The notes beneath the pieces were generated by a model. That model was given only the letters and a program-made list of their open reading frames with translations. It was not told the DNA's origin and did not search any database. Positions 19,054 to 28,267 of a stretch of DNA of 64,000 nt are shown one piece after another. The first letter of the stretch is position 1. Each line of letters begins with the position of its first letter. The translations under genes and the position numbers were made by a program. The DNA is from Lachnospiraceae bacterium XPB1003 (GTDB lineage Bacteria; Bacillota; Clostridia; Lachnospirales; Lachnospiraceae): NCBI GenBank assembly GCA_900102065.1, contig FMVK01000014.1, positions 1 through 64,000 on the forward strand, written 5' to 3'.

Positions 19054-19845
19054 ATGAAAATTGTAGTTTGCGTAAAGCAGGTTCCCGATACAAAGGGCGG
19101 AGTAAAATTCAATCCCGATGGAACCCTTGACAGAGCCGCAATGCTTGCAATCATGAACCCTGACGACAAGGCAGGTCTTGAAGCAGCACTGAGACTTAAG
19201 GATCAGTACGGAGCAGAAGTTACTGTTCTTACAATGGGTCTTCCCAAGGCAGCAGATGTACTGCGTGAGGCTATCGCTATGGGCGCTGATAAGGGCGTTC
19301 TTGTAACAGACAGAAGACTCGGCGGTGCAGATACATGGGCAACATCAACAACAATCGCAGGTGCATTAAGAAATCTTGAGTATGATCTTATCATCACAGG
19401 AAGACAGGCTATCGACGGAGATACCGCTCAGGTAGGTCCTCAGATCGCAGAGCACCTTGGAATCCCTGTAATCTCCTATGCAGAGGAGATCTCAGTTGAT
19501 GAGGCTGCCAAGAAGGTTACTGTTAAGCGTCAGTTTGATGACCGTTACATGATGGTTGAAGCTCAGCTTCCCTGCCTTGTAACAGCTCTTTCTGAGTTAA
19601 ACGAGCCCAGATATATGACACCCGGCGGAATCTTTGATGCTTGTGCAGCAGAGATCACCACATGGGGAAGAGATGATCTTAAGGATGTTGATGATTCCAA
19701 CATCGGTCTTGCAGGATCTCCTACCAAGATCGCTAAGGCTTCCGATAAAGTTCGTAAGGGTGCCGGTGAAAAGGTTGTTCCCGACTCTCCCGACGATGCT
19801 GTTTCCTATATCGTTGGAAAGCTCAACGAGAAGCATGCCATCTGA
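19054..19845 (+). CDS. etfB: Electron transfer flavoprotein beta subunit
   Basis: A 263-residue partner of EtfA and Bcd. It shows the EtfB start MKIVVCVKQVPDT, MNPDDKAGLEAAL, and the signature ITGRQAIDGDTAQVGPQIAEHL. In Clostridia, Etf passes electrons from NADH to both crotonyl-CoA (through Bcd) and ferredoxin, an energy-conserving step. It sits between bcd and etfA. Confidence 0.97.
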   Translation: MKIVVCVKQVPDTKGGVKFNPDGTLDRAAMLAIMNPDDKAGLEAALRLKDQYGAEVTVLTMGLPKAADVLREAIAMGADKGVLVTDRRLGGADTWATSTTIAGALRNLEYDLIITGRQAIDGDTAQVGPQIAEHLGIPVISYAEEISVDEAAKKVTVKRQFDDRYMMVEAQLPCLVTALSELNEPRYMTPGGIFDACAAEITTWGRDDLKDVDDSNIGLAGSPTKIAKASDKVRKGAGEKVVPDSPDDAVSYIVGKLNEKHAI

Positions 19846-19880
19846 TGCAGATCATCATATTGAAAGGAGAAAGATCATAA

Positions 19881-20930
19881 ATGAATCTTGAAGAATATAA
19901 GGGCGTGTTTATCTACGCACAGCAGGTAGATGGCGAGACAAGCCCTATCGCTTATGAACTGCTTGGAAAGGCAAAAGAGCTTGCTGCTCCCCTTGAGGCA
20001 AAGGTTACCGCTGTTCTTATCGGATCAGGTGTAAAGGGCCTTTGCGACGGTCTTGCTGAGTACGGCGCTGACCGTGTCATCCTCGTTGACGATCCCGAGC
20101 TCAAGGATTACAGAACAGAGCCTTATGCTCATGCTCTTGCATCTGTTATCAACGAGTTCAAGCCTGACATCATGCTTGTAGGTGCTACTGCTATCGGAAG
20201 AGACTTAGGTCCTACCGTTTCAGCAAGAGTTCATACAGGTCTTACAGCTGACTGTACATCACTCGAGATCGGTGATTTCCCCATCGTTCCCGTTGCAGGT
20301 AAGGAGTCACTTCACAATCAGCTCCTTATGACGCGTCCTGCTTTCGGTGGAAACACCATCGCTACTATCGCATGTCCCGACAATCGTCCTCAGATGGCTA
20401 CGGTTCGTCCCGGTGTTATGCAGAAGATCGCTCCTGTAAAGGGCGCTAAGGCAGAGATCGTTGAGTTCAATCCCGGATTCACACCTGACAACAAGTATGT
20501 CACCATCAAGGAGATCGTTAAGGCTGTTAATACTACAGCTGATATCATGGACGCACAGGTTCTTGTATCAGGCGGTAGAGGTGTTGGATCTGCAGAGAAC
20601 TTCAAGCTTCTTGAGGATCTTGCAGAGGCACTCGGTGGAACAGTTTCCTGCTCACGTGCAGTTGTAGATGCAGGCTGGAAGCCTAAGGATCTTCAGGTTG
20701 GACAGACAGGTAAGACCGTTAGACCTAAGATCTACTTTGCTATCGGTATCTCAGGTGCTATCCAGCACGTTGCAGGTATGGAAGAGTCTGATCTCATCGT
20801 TGCTATCAACAAGGACGAGGATGCTCCTATCTTCTCAGTTGCTGACTACGGTGTAGTAGGCGACCTTAACAAGATCGTTCCGAAGCTTACAGAGGCTATC
20901 AAGGCTGACAAGGCTGCTAAGGCCGGCTGA
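19881..20930 (+). CDS. etfA: Electron transfer flavoprotein alpha subunit
   Basis: A 349-residue FAD-binding Etf subunit. The FAD-domain signature appears as [40 protein letters not shown] and [12 protein letters not shown]. The N-terminal domain has [26 protein letters not shown] precedes the ATG. It is the last gene of the operon and is followed by a strong terminator. Neither a butyryl-CoA:acetate CoA-transferase nor ptb-buk is present here, so the final step is encoded elsewhere. Confidence 0.97.
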   Translation: MNLEEYKGVFIYAQQVDGETSPIAYELLGKAKELAAPLEAKVTAVLIGSGVKGLCDGLAEYGADRVILVDDPELKDYRTEPYAHALASVINEFKPDIMLVGATAIGRDLGPTVSARVHTGLTADCTSLEIGDFPIVPVAGKESLHNQLLMTRPAFGGNTIATIACPDNRPQMATVRPGVMQKIAPVKGAKAEIVEFNPGFTPDNKYVTIKEIVKAVNTTADIMDAQVLVSGGRGVGSAENFKLLEDLAEALGGTVSCSRAVVDAGWKPKDLQVGQTGKTVRPKIYFAIGISGAIQHVAGMEESDLIVAINKDEDAPIFSVADYGVVGDLNKIVPKLTEAIKADKAAKAG

Positions 20931-20960
20931 TAAAGCGTAAGAAAATGCTTTAATACAAGA

Positions 20961-20992
20961 AAGTCCCGGAGATCATCTCCGGGACTTTTTTT
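20961..20992 (+). terminator. Rho-independent terminator of the butyrate operon
   Basis: A perfect 12-bp stem (AAGTCCCGGAGA and complement), 3-nt loop TCA, and a T tail. The convergent HPt gene ends 7 nt later. Confidence 0.95.
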
Positions 20993-20998
20993 ATCGTC

Positions 20999-21349
20999 TT
21001 ATTGCGCAGCCTCCAGGGCTTTTATCACGCGCTCGTAGTTGGATGTCACTGATGGCATCAACGGTGCCGCACCACCGGTATCGGATGCGTTTCTGAGTTC
21101 TTCCACCAGTGGGAATACTGAATCGTACAGATCGGTAAGTCCCAGGTTTGCGGAAACTCCCTTTAATGTATGAGCAGCTTCAAAAGCTGCTTTTGCATCG
21201 GCAGATTCCAGTGCTTCAACTATTTTGCTGTAGCTCTTGTCACCGGGAAACTTGCAAAGGACTCTTTCGTACAGAGATGTGTCATTAAGACATCTTTTTA
21301 ATCCGCCGTCGTAATCGATGCCGGCATCTACCAGTACCATTTTATCCAT
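20999..21349 (-). CDS. Orphan HPt phosphotransfer protein
   Basis: A 116-residue, single-domain histidine phosphotransfer protein. The acceptor is His60 in AAHTLKGVSANLGL, inside a four-helix-bundle-length chain. Such proteins shuttle phosphate between receivers of different kinases. The start at 21349 follows GAGGGGG; the frame is open to 21496 without support. No kinase or receiver gene is adjacent. The hybrid kinase at 6870 has its own HPt, so the partner is unknown. Confidence 0.88.
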   Translation of the reverse strand: MDKMVLVDAGIDYDGGLKRCLNDTSLYERVLCKFPGDKSYSKIVEALESADAKAAFEAAHTLKGVSANLGLTDLYDSVFPLVEELRNASDTGGAAPLMPSVTSNYERVIKALEAAQ

Positions 21350-21595
21350 TCTTCTAACCCCCTCAAAAAATCGAATACATGATCTATCTGAAATCCGTTG
21401 CTTCAGTTTCCTCAGCCACGGACTCATCCTAGTCAGATTATATGGCAACGGGGCGTGAAAGTAAACTTCACGTGTTGCAAACAGGACAAAAGTCAAATAT
21501 GGGAAGATAAGCTGTTTTATGATAAAATTGAAAGACAGTGGGGAGAGGCGTGATAGTCGCTCAGATATATGATCTCTACGAACTGAGGTATATTT

Positions 21596-22150
21596 ATGAA
21601 TCTGGAAGATCTGCCTTTAAAAGAATGCCTTGACCGGACGAGAGGATTGTTGGAGTTACCCGGACTTAACAGGATCGTCTGTCTTTTGTCATCCGACTAT
21701 ATGAAGGATGCGGATGAGGAAAAAACAGCATGGTTGGAAGAATCCGATCTTGCAGTGTTTTATGCCGGGGGCCAGAATGACATGGCCGGGATAAGTTCAG
21801 ATACGGAAAATCATATGAAAGCCGAGGACTACCTCAGGCTCTTCATCAAATATCTTTCGGGGACCGGAAAAGGTGTGATGTTCATCACCGATAGCGAAGA
21901 GAGGGAACAGGAGATCAGAAGTTCCTTTTTCGTAACTGATGAACAACCTCAGAAAACCGATCATTCAGAGTCGGAAGTCAATTCTTATATTCTTAATGAC
22001 GCCCTTGATATCGATGATATGTACAATGCCGTAAATGAGGCGGAAGCCGCCGCAGTCTTTGTATTTTTGCCCTGGGACAGACAGGCTGAGCTGTACGAGA
22101 GAGGCAAGAGTATAATAAATACTTCATTATGGGTGGCTGTTGAAGATTAA
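21596..22150 (+). CDS. Uncharacterised protein, distantly like WecG/TagA glycosyltransferases
   Basis: A 184-residue soluble protein. Three blocks resemble the WecG/TagA (GT26) layout in the usual order: EESDLAVFYAGGQND (like the D-x-V-x-P-D-G segment), GKGVMFITDSEEREQE (like the GGKPEVAE turn), and AAAVFVFLPWDRQAELY (like the LGxPxQE segment). The catalytic residues of that family are not conserved, and it is somewhat shorter. If related, it has probably lost transferase activity. This is a weak, pattern-based suggestion. It lies upstream of the CdaR-type regulator. Confidence 0.6.
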   Translation: MNLEDLPLKECLDRTRGLLELPGLNRIVCLLSSDYMKDADEEKTAWLEESDLAVFYAGGQNDMAGISSDTENHMKAEDYLRLFIKYLSGTGKGVMFITDSEEREQEIRSSFFVTDEQPQKTDHSESEVNSYILNDALDIDDMYNAVNEAEAAAVFVFLPWDRQAELYERGKSIINTSLWVAVED

Positions 22151-22151
22151 A

Positions 22152-22215
22152 TTGTGAAAAGTTTATAAAATCTAACAGAGCCGCTATGGATTATTTTGTG
22201 AAAATCGGTTAAAAT
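22152..22215 (+). repeat. Pair of imperfect 20-nt direct repeats upstream of the CdaR-type gene
   Basis: Copies at 22152-22171 and 22196-22215 share TTGTGAAAA at the 5' end and AAAAT at the 3' end. Their starts are 44 bp apart, near four helical turns. They lie in the 141-bp region before the regulator gene and could be operator sites. No function is demonstrated. Confidence 0.4.
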
Positions 22216-22291
22216 GGCATTTGGATTGTTGCTAAACTATTAAGAAGCATTAAGAACTATTGTCAATTTTGTATAAGGAGATAATGGGGTT

Positions 22292-23383
22292 ATGATTTCA
22301 AATCAGATTCTTCAGAATACCATTGACGGGATAACGTCAATCTCTCATACCGAGCTGTGCGTGGCAGACACGGACGGAAAAGCTGTTGTTGCAACTTTTT
22401 CGGAGAACCGTGATTTTTCGGATGCGGTAAGGGAGTTCGTTAAGTCCCCCGCTGACGGACAGGAAGTTCAGAATTGTCATTTCTTTAAGATCTTCGATGA
22501 GCAGAGACTTGAATATATCCTCATTGCTTCGGGCGGAAGTGATAACTCATATCTTGTGGGCAAGATGGCAGCATTTCAGCTGCAGGGTCTGCTTGTAGCA
22601 TATAAGGAGAGATTCGATAAGGATAACTTCATCAAGAATCTCCTTCTGGATAATCTGCTTCTTGTTGATATTTACAGCAGAGCGAAGAAACTTCATCTTC
22701 AGATCAACATGAGAAGAGTGGTGCTTATCGCCGAGACGGGAAGAGACAAAGAGATCAATGCCGTTGAGCTCGTTAAGGATTGTCTCGGACTTACAGGTTC
22801 CAAGGAGATCGTAACAGCTGTTGATGAGAACAGCGTGATCATCGTTGAAGAACTCGGCGATGATGAGACAGAGGCAGATGTTGCCAAGACTGCCAAGAAT
22901 ATCTCGGCATATCTTGAGAAAGAGGGCGTGAAGAATGTCCGTATCGCTTACGGTAATTCCGTAGAAGAGATAAAGGATGTCAGCCGTTCCTATAAAGAAG
23001 CAAAGGTGGCTCTTGATGTGGGCAGGATCTTCTTTGAGGAGAAGAAGATAATTTCCTACGATGAACTGGGGATCGGTCGTCTCATTTACCAGCTTCCCAT
23101 GCCTTTGTGCCAGATGTTCATCGAAGAGATCTTCGGAGACAGGAACCCTGAGGATTTCGATGAGGAGACACTTACAACGATCAACAAGTTCTTTGAGAAC
23201 AGCCTGAATGTTTCAGAGACATCACGTCAGCTGTTCATACACAGAAATACTCTTGTTTACAGACTTGATAAACTCCAGAAGAGTACCAATCTTGATCTCA
23301 GGGTATTTGAGGATGCCATTACATTCAAGATCGCTCTCATGGTAGTCAAGTACATGAAGTATATGGAATCGAAGGACTTCTGA
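22292..23383 (+). CDS. CdaR/PucR-family transcriptional regulator
   Basis: A 363-residue regulator. The C-terminal ~60 residues are the PucR-type helix-turn-helix (LNVSETSRQLFIHRNTLVYRLDKLQK), preceded by a GGDEF-like central domain (~140-265) as in CdaR proteins. The N-terminal sensory part is not identifiable. It is separated by only 19 nt from ftsE and likely starts the ftsEX-peptidase transcript, which suggests it controls or senses the cell-division/wall operon. That is unusual for a family known for sugar-acid and purine catabolism. Confidence 0.88.
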   Translation: MISNQILQNTIDGITSISHTELCVADTDGKAVVATFSENRDFSDAVREFVKSPADGQEVQNCHFFKIFDEQRLEYILIASGGSDNSYLVGKMAAFQLQGLLVAYKERFDKDNFIKNLLLDNLLLVDIYSRAKKLHLQINMRRVVLIAETGRDKEINAVELVKDCLGLTGSKEIVTAVDENSVIIVEELGDDETEADVAKTAKNISAYLEKEGVKNVRIAYGNSVEEIKDVSRSYKEAKVALDVGRIFFEEKKIISYDELGIGRLIYQLPMPLCQMFIEEIFGDRNPEDFDEETLTTINKFFENSLNVSETSRQLFIHRNTLVYRLDKLQKSTNLDLRVFEDAITFKIALMVVKYMKYMESKDF

Positions 23384-23402
23384 TCAACACAGGGAGGACA
23401 AC

Positions 23403-24650
23403 TTGAAAAAGAGAGAACTTGAAGACTCTGAAGAGCTCAGAGCTGCAGTGGCCGATCTGAGAGAGAAGGCGGCTGCAGACAAAGAAGCTGCAATATTAGA
23501 GGCTGCAAATAATGAAGCTGCCGGATCAGAGGCAGAAAATACAGGATCCTTAACCGAAGAGGAGCAGACAGAAGCTTCAGATTACAGTGATGCAGCTTCC
23601 GATGCTGAACAGTACCCGGATGAAGAAGGGTATGAAGCTGAAAGCGAAGAATATGATTCATCCGAAGAGTATGACGGTATATTCGATGAAGATGACGTTG
23701 AGGTACAGTTAAAGCCCAGCGAGATGTTTCAGAAGACTCTTCGTGATACCGTTCCCATGGATGAAACCATGGTAGCCCTGGCGGAAGCTCAGGAGAGAAA
23801 GAAGAAAAAGAAAGAAAAGAACAAGCGTGAAAGAGCAGTTCTGAAGGAAGACAAAGACACTTCCGATCAACAGAGCGCTTTTTCTGATGCTGAAAAGAGT
23901 CAGAAGAGCAAGGGCCTTCTCGGCAAAAAGAGGAAGAGATTAAATTCCGGCAAAGACAATATCATCGTCCTGGATAATGTGACAAAGTATTATGAGCACA
24001 AACCGTCGCCGGCACTCAATAAGGTAAATATTACCATCAAGAAAGGTGAGTTTGTATTCATAGTCGGAGAGAGCGGATCGGGTAAATCGACTCTTATCAG
24101 ACTTCTGCTTCGTGAGACACTTCCTACGGAAGGATCCATCACAGTGGGCGATTTCAAGCTGGACAGACTCCGCAGAAGCAGAGTCCCAAAGCTCCGCAGG
24201 ACAATGGGTGTAGTATTCCAGGATTTCAGACTGTTAAAAGACAGGAATGTATATGATAATGTTGCTTTTGCCCAGAGGATAGTGGAGGCATCTCCGAGAC
24301 AGATGCGTAAGAACGTTCCTGCCATCCTTGGGAAGGTTGGCCTTGCCGGAAAATACAGAGCAAGGACAGATGAGCTTTCCGGAGGTGAGCAGCAAAGAGT
24401 TGCTTTAGCACGTGCGCTTGTTAATAAGCCTCAGATACTTCTTGCAGATGAGCCTACGGGTAATCTTGATCCCAAGAATACCATCGAGATCATGAATCTG
24501 CTGGAACAGGTTAATAAGGAGGGGACTACCGTTCTTGTAGTTACCCATAATGACAAGATCGTTAATAACATGAACCATCGCGTTATCACCATCAAGAAGG
24601 GCGTCGTGATAAGCGATATCGAAGAGGGTAATTACGATAATGAAGATTAG
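23403..24650 (+). CDS. ftsE: Cell division ATPase FtsE with a long N-terminal extension
   Basis: ABC ATPase that, with FtsX, drives peptidoglycan hydrolases at the septum. Of 415 residues, only ~187-415 match FtsE (usual length ~225-230). Walker A is GESGSGKS (222-229), signature LSGGEQQRVALARAL, and Walker B ILLADEPTGNLDP. Residues 1-186 are low-complexity: Glu/Asp/Ala-rich to ~100, then Lys/Arg-rich (ERKKKKKEKNKRER) to 180. The TTG start at 23403 has AGGGAGG 5 nt upstream, and there is no better internal start, so the extension seems real. The end overlaps ftsX by 11 nt. Confidence 0.93.
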   Translation: MKKRELEDSEELRAAVADLREKAAADKEAAILEAANNEAAGSEAENTGSLTEEEQTEASDYSDAASDAEQYPDEEGYEAESEEYDSSEEYDGIFDEDDVEVQLKPSEMFQKTLRDTVPMDETMVALAEAQERKKKKKEKNKRERAVLKEDKDTSDQQSAFSDAEKSQKSKGLLGKKRKRLNSGKDNIIVLDNVTKYYEHKPSPALNKVNITIKKGEFVFIVGESGSGKSTLIRLLLRETLPTEGSITVGDFKLDRLRRSRVPKLRRTMGVVFQDFRLLKDRNVYDNVAFAQRIVEASPRQMRKNVPAILGKVGLAGKYRARTDELSGGEQQRVALARALVNKPQILLADEPTGNLDPKNTIEIMNLLEQVNKEGTTVLVVTHNDKIVNNMNHRVITIKKGVVISDIEEGNYDNED

Positions 24651-25536
24651 GACGTTTTTATATCTGCTCAAACAGGGTGTTGCGAGCACGTTCAGAAATA
24701 AGTGGTTTACGCTTGCATCAGTTGCGACCATAGCAGCATGTCTTTTCCTGTTTGGTATAGGATTTACTGTTTTCTATAATCTGCAGCATATGGTAAGAAG
24801 TGCGGAAGAAGGCGTATCCGTTACCGTATTCTTCAATGAAGACATAAGTGATGAGAGGATAGCGGAGATAGGAAATCTCATTGTTGCTCATCCGGCTGTA
24901 AGCAAAGCGGAATTTGTATCTGCCGATCAGGCATGGGAGAGTTTCAAGACTTCATATCTCGGGGAATACTCGGACGGTTTTACCGAGAACCCTTTGGCAA
25001 ATTCCGAGAACTATGAGATCTATTTAAAGGATGTTTCACAGCAGGCTGATCTGGTCAATTACCTTAAAGGTATCGACGGAGTACGACGTGTTAACTGTTC
25101 GGAGATCACGGCGAACATGCTCAGCAGTTTCAACAGCCTCCTTACCTATGTATCGGTGGGAATAATCGCCATACTGCTTCTGGTATCGATCTTCCTTATT
25201 TCAAATACGGTTATGATCGGTATCTCCATCAGAAGTGAAGAAATAGCCATCATGAAATATATCGGTGCGACGGATTTCTTTGTAAGATCCCCCTTCGTTA
25301 TTGAGGGTATTGTGATAGGTGCCGTGGGTGCCATCATTCCGTCGGCGATAATATATGTTCTGTATGATAAGGTGATCCTTTATGTTCAGAACAGATTTAC
25401 GGTTCTTAAAGAAGTGCTGAAGTTTGTACCGGTTGATGAGGTATTTACTTATCTCTTCCCTGTCTGCCTGGCGGTGGGTATAGGTATCGGTTTCTTCGGA
25501 AGCTTTTTTACAGTCAGAAGACGACTCAGAGTCTGA
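24640..25536 (+). CDS. ftsX: Cell division permease-like protein FtsX
   Basis: A 298-residue membrane partner of FtsE. An N-terminal cytoplasmic stretch and first helix (~22-42) precede an extracellular domain (~45-165; SVTVFFNEDISDERI, ISKAEFVSADQAWESF-type). Three further helices follow, with the FtsX-specific NTVMIGISIRSEEIAIMKYIGAT loop. It passes the ATPase signal to the secreted coiled-coil peptidase encoded next. Its start lies inside ftsE, indicating coupled translation. Confidence 0.95.
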   Translation: MKIRTFLYLLKQGVASTFRNKWFTLASVATIAACLFLFGIGFTVFYNLQHMVRSAEEGVSVTVFFNEDISDERIAEIGNLIVAHPAVSKAEFVSADQAWESFKTSYLGEYSDGFTENPLANSENYEIYLKDVSQQADLVNYLKGIDGVRRVNCSEITANMLSSFNSLLTYVSVGIIAILLLVSIFLISNTVMIGISIRSEEIAIMKYIGATDFFVRSPFVIEGIVIGAVGAIIPSAIIYVLYDKVILYVQNRFTVLKEVLKFVPVDEVFTYLFPVCLAVGIGIGFFGSFFTVRRRLRV

Positions 25537-25557
25537 CGGAATTAAGAGGCGGGGATA

Positions 25558-26811
25558 TTGCTTTTGAAGACGAAGGTATTACGAACAGTATTATATATAT
25601 GGGTATTTGGGTTCCTTGTTTTTTTCATGGGCACATCTTCGTTTGCGGATAATGACGATGATGATGACAAGGGGGACAAGAGGACTGTAGCCGAGTTGCA
25701 GGCCAGCATCGATGAGAAGGAAGATCAGTTAAGCGATCTTGAAGCTCAGAAAAAAGCACTGGCAGCAGGCCGCTCCAATATCCAGGCGATAGTCAATAAT
25801 CTTCGATCCGAGAAAAAGGAAATGACAGATTATGTTACCGAGTTGGATGCAGAGGTGACGGAGCTTCAGGGAAAGATCGACGATCTGAACGCACAGGTTG
25901 AAGAAAAGGAAGCAGAGATCGCTCAGAAAGAGATAGAACTTGAAGAAGCTCAGGCTGTGGCGGATGCCCAGTATGATGCTATGAAGGAAAGGATCCGCTT
26001 CATGTATGAGAGCGGAGAGAGCATGTATATCGAGCTGCTCCTCAATGCCGATTCCTTCGGAGATCTGTTAAATAAAACCGAATATATCGAAGAGCTCAAC
26101 CGATACGACAGAAACATGCTGGATGAGTACAGGCTTGTTATTCAGAATGTTGAGCTGTGTCGAAATGTTCTTGATGAAGAAAAGGAAGTTCTTGAGGAAA
26201 CCAGAGCGGCTGCCGAGGAAGAGCAGGAAAATATCAATGTTCTGATCGGAGAGAAGAAGGCTCAGATAGATCAGTATTCATCGGATATAGCGGCCAATGA
26301 GGATGCGATAGCCGAATATGATGCCGAGATAGAGGATCAGAATGCTGTCATCGCAGCTTTGGAGGCGCAGGTTGCGGCCGATAAGGCGGCTTTGGATGAG
26401 GCGACAAAGATACATTTCAACGGTGGAGCTTTTGCATGGCCCGCACCTTCTTATACGAGGATTTCCGATCCCTTCGGATGGAGAATGCATCCTACGCTCA
26501 AGGTTCAGAAATTCCACAACGGAGTAGACCTGGCGGCACCGGGAGGATCGCCGATACTTGCGGCATATGACGGCAAAGTCGTGGCCGCGGCATACTCATC
26601 GAGTATGGGAAATTATATAATGATAGACCATGGAGACGGTCTTTACACCATCTATATGCATGCATCTGCTTTGTATGTTTCAAAAGGACAGACAGTAAGC
26701 AAAGCGCAGAAGATCGCAGCAGTAGGATCTACCGGAAGATCTACGGGAAATCATCTTCACTTTGGTGTGAGACTGAACGGTAATTATGTTGATCCCATGG
26801 GATATCTGTAG
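25558..26811 (+). CDS. Secreted coiled-coil M23 peptidase (EnvC/PcsB-like)
   Basis: A 417-residue protein. An N-terminal signal peptide ends around residue 30. A long coiled coil (~40-275) follows, with heptad-rich Glu/Ala/Lys segments, then an M23 (LytM) domain (~290-417). Zinc ligands are visible in FHNGVDLAAP (His, Asp) and GNHLHFGVRLNG (His-x-His). Proteins of this shape are gated by FtsEX, and the gene follows ftsX by 21 nt. The start is TTG at 25558; a TTG at 25564 is also possible. Confidence 0.93.
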   Translation: MLLKTKVLRTVLYIWVFGFLVFFMGTSSFADNDDDDDKGDKRTVAELQASIDEKEDQLSDLEAQKKALAAGRSNIQAIVNNLRSEKKEMTDYVTELDAEVTELQGKIDDLNAQVEEKEAEIAQKEIELEEAQAVADAQYDAMKERIRFMYESGESMYIELLLNADSFGDLLNKTEYIEELNRYDRNMLDEYRLVIQNVELCRNVLDEEKEVLEETRAAAEEEQENINVLIGEKKAQIDQYSSDIAANEDAIAEYDAEIEDQNAVIAALEAQVAADKAALDEATKIHFNGGAFAWPAPSYTRISDPFGWRMHPTLKVQKFHNGVDLAAPGGSPILAAYDGKVVAAAYSSSMGNYIMIDHGDGLYTIYMHASALYVSKGQTVSKAQKIAAVGSTGRSTGNHLHFGVRLNGNYVDPMGYL

Positions 26812-26829
26812 AGAATCGAGGCAATAAAG

Positions 26830-28188
26830 TTGAATAACGAAAAAAAGTCCGGCAGCGGGTTCTGGACAGGATTTTTAACAGCCTGCATTATTTTTCTTTT
26901 CATTGGATGTATTGTATTAAGTATCAGGATCTTCTTCAATACAACTGGCGGACCCGGATTATCCGGTAAAGAATCAAAGCAGGTTACCGAAAATGCAGAC
27001 AGCGGATCGGTACTTTCGGATCCGGCTGTAGTTAATAAGATCGGTGAGCTTGAATACATAATCGATAAAGAATATATCGACAGTGTAAGCAATGATCAGT
27101 TAAGCGAAGGGATCTACAGAGGTATAATGGATTCCCTCGGCGATCCCTATGCACAGTATTATAATGCCGAAGAATGGGTAAAGATGCAGGAAGAGACCCA
27201 GGGTATCTATTACGGCATAGGTGCATATCTTCTCAAGGATCAGGATTATCTCTATCCCAGGATCACGGGAGTCATCAAGAATACGCCGGCAGAAGAGGCC
27301 GGCCTCAAGAAAGATGATATCATCATCGAAGTTGAAGGTGAGGATGTTTACGATCAGAATCTGGATGATGTCGTTGACAGGATAAGAGGAGAAGAAGGTA
27401 CATCCGTACATTTGACTATCATGCGAGGAGAGGCCGGAAACCGCGAGGAGATGGAATTCGACGTTGCCCGCAGGAAGGTTGAGACACCTACCGTAGCCTA
27501 CGAGATGAAGGCAAATGATATCGGATATATCCAGATAGCTCAGTTTGATACAGTAACGGTCGGACAGTTTTCCGAGGCTCTTGAGGAGGTTAAGAAGGAA
27601 GGCGCAAAAGGACTTATCATCGATCTCAGAGATAATCCGGGCGGATCATTAAAAGCTGTTGTGGATATAGCAGGCATGATACTTCCAAAGGGTAAGGTGG
27701 TCTATACCGAAGACAAGTACGGACGGCAGGAAGTATATGAAAGTGACGGAAAGCATGAGCTGGATATACCGCTTGCAGTTCTTGTAAACGGCAACAGTGC
27801 CAGCGCATCGGAGATCCTTTCAGGTGCCATCAAGGATTACGAAAAAGGAACGATCATCGGAACCACGACCTACGGTAAGGGAATCGTCCAGCAGATATTC
27901 AGACTGTCGGGAGATGAAGCGGTTAAGCTTACGGTAAGTCATTATTATACTCCCAAGGGAAATGATATCCATAAGGTTGGAGTTAAGCCTGATATCGAGG
28001 TAGAGTTCGATCGTGACGCTTATCTTGAGAACGAATATGACAATCAGCTTGAAAAGGCTATGGAAGTGGTGAGCGATGAGCTTGGTGTAGAATATGAATC
28101 CGTAAGCACCAACGAAGCTAAGGCAACAGAGGATGCTGCTCCGACGGAAGCGCCTACAGATGCTCCCACCGAAGCACCGGAACACTGA
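26830..28188 (+). CDS. ctpA: S41 carboxy-terminal processing protease
   Basis: A 452-residue membrane-anchored serine protease. A single N-terminal transmembrane segment (~12-38) precedes a PDZ domain (~120-205, AEEAGLKKDDIIIEVEGEDV). The peptidase core has LRDNPGGSL, catalytic Ser in NGNSASASEI, and Lys in TYGKGIVQ. The C-terminus ends in a short Thr-Glu-Ala-Pro repeat tail. It lies 18 nt after the M23 gene. A TTG start at 26830 has GAGG 8 nt upstream. It may process exported wall enzymes of the same operon. Confidence 0.94.
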   Translation: MNNEKKSGSGFWTGFLTACIIFLFIGCIVLSIRIFFNTTGGPGLSGKESKQVTENADSGSVLSDPAVVNKIGELEYIIDKEYIDSVSNDQLSEGIYRGIMDSLGDPYAQYYNAEEWVKMQEETQGIYYGIGAYLLKDQDYLYPRITGVIKNTPAEEAGLKKDDIIIEVEGEDVYDQNLDDVVDRIRGEEGTSVHLTIMRGEAGNREEMEFDVARRKVETPTVAYEMKANDIGYIQIAQFDTVTVGQFSEALEEVKKEGAKGLIIDLRDNPGGSLKAVVDIAGMILPKGKVVYTEDKYGRQEVYESDGKHELDIPLAVLVNGNSASASEILSGAIKDYEKGTIIGTTTYGKGIVQQIFRLSGDEAVKLTVSHYYTPKGNDIHKVGVKPDIEVEFDRDAYLENEYDNQLEKAMEVVSDELGVEYESVSTNEAKATEDAAPTEAPTDAPTEAPEH

Positions 28189-28217
28189 TGATTTTTCAGG
28201 ATAAAACAATTAAGAAT

Positions 28218-28255
28218 AAATACGCCTGTCCTTGCTATAAGAACAGGCGTATTTT
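28218..28255 (+). terminator. Terminator of the ftsEX-ctpA operon
   Basis: A 12-bp stem AAATACGCCTGT and complement, with a 13-nt loop and short T run. The T tail runs into the GGGGAGGA ribosome binding site of the next gene, so some readthrough is plausible. Confidence 0.75.
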
Positions 28256-28267
28256 TGGGGAGGACAA

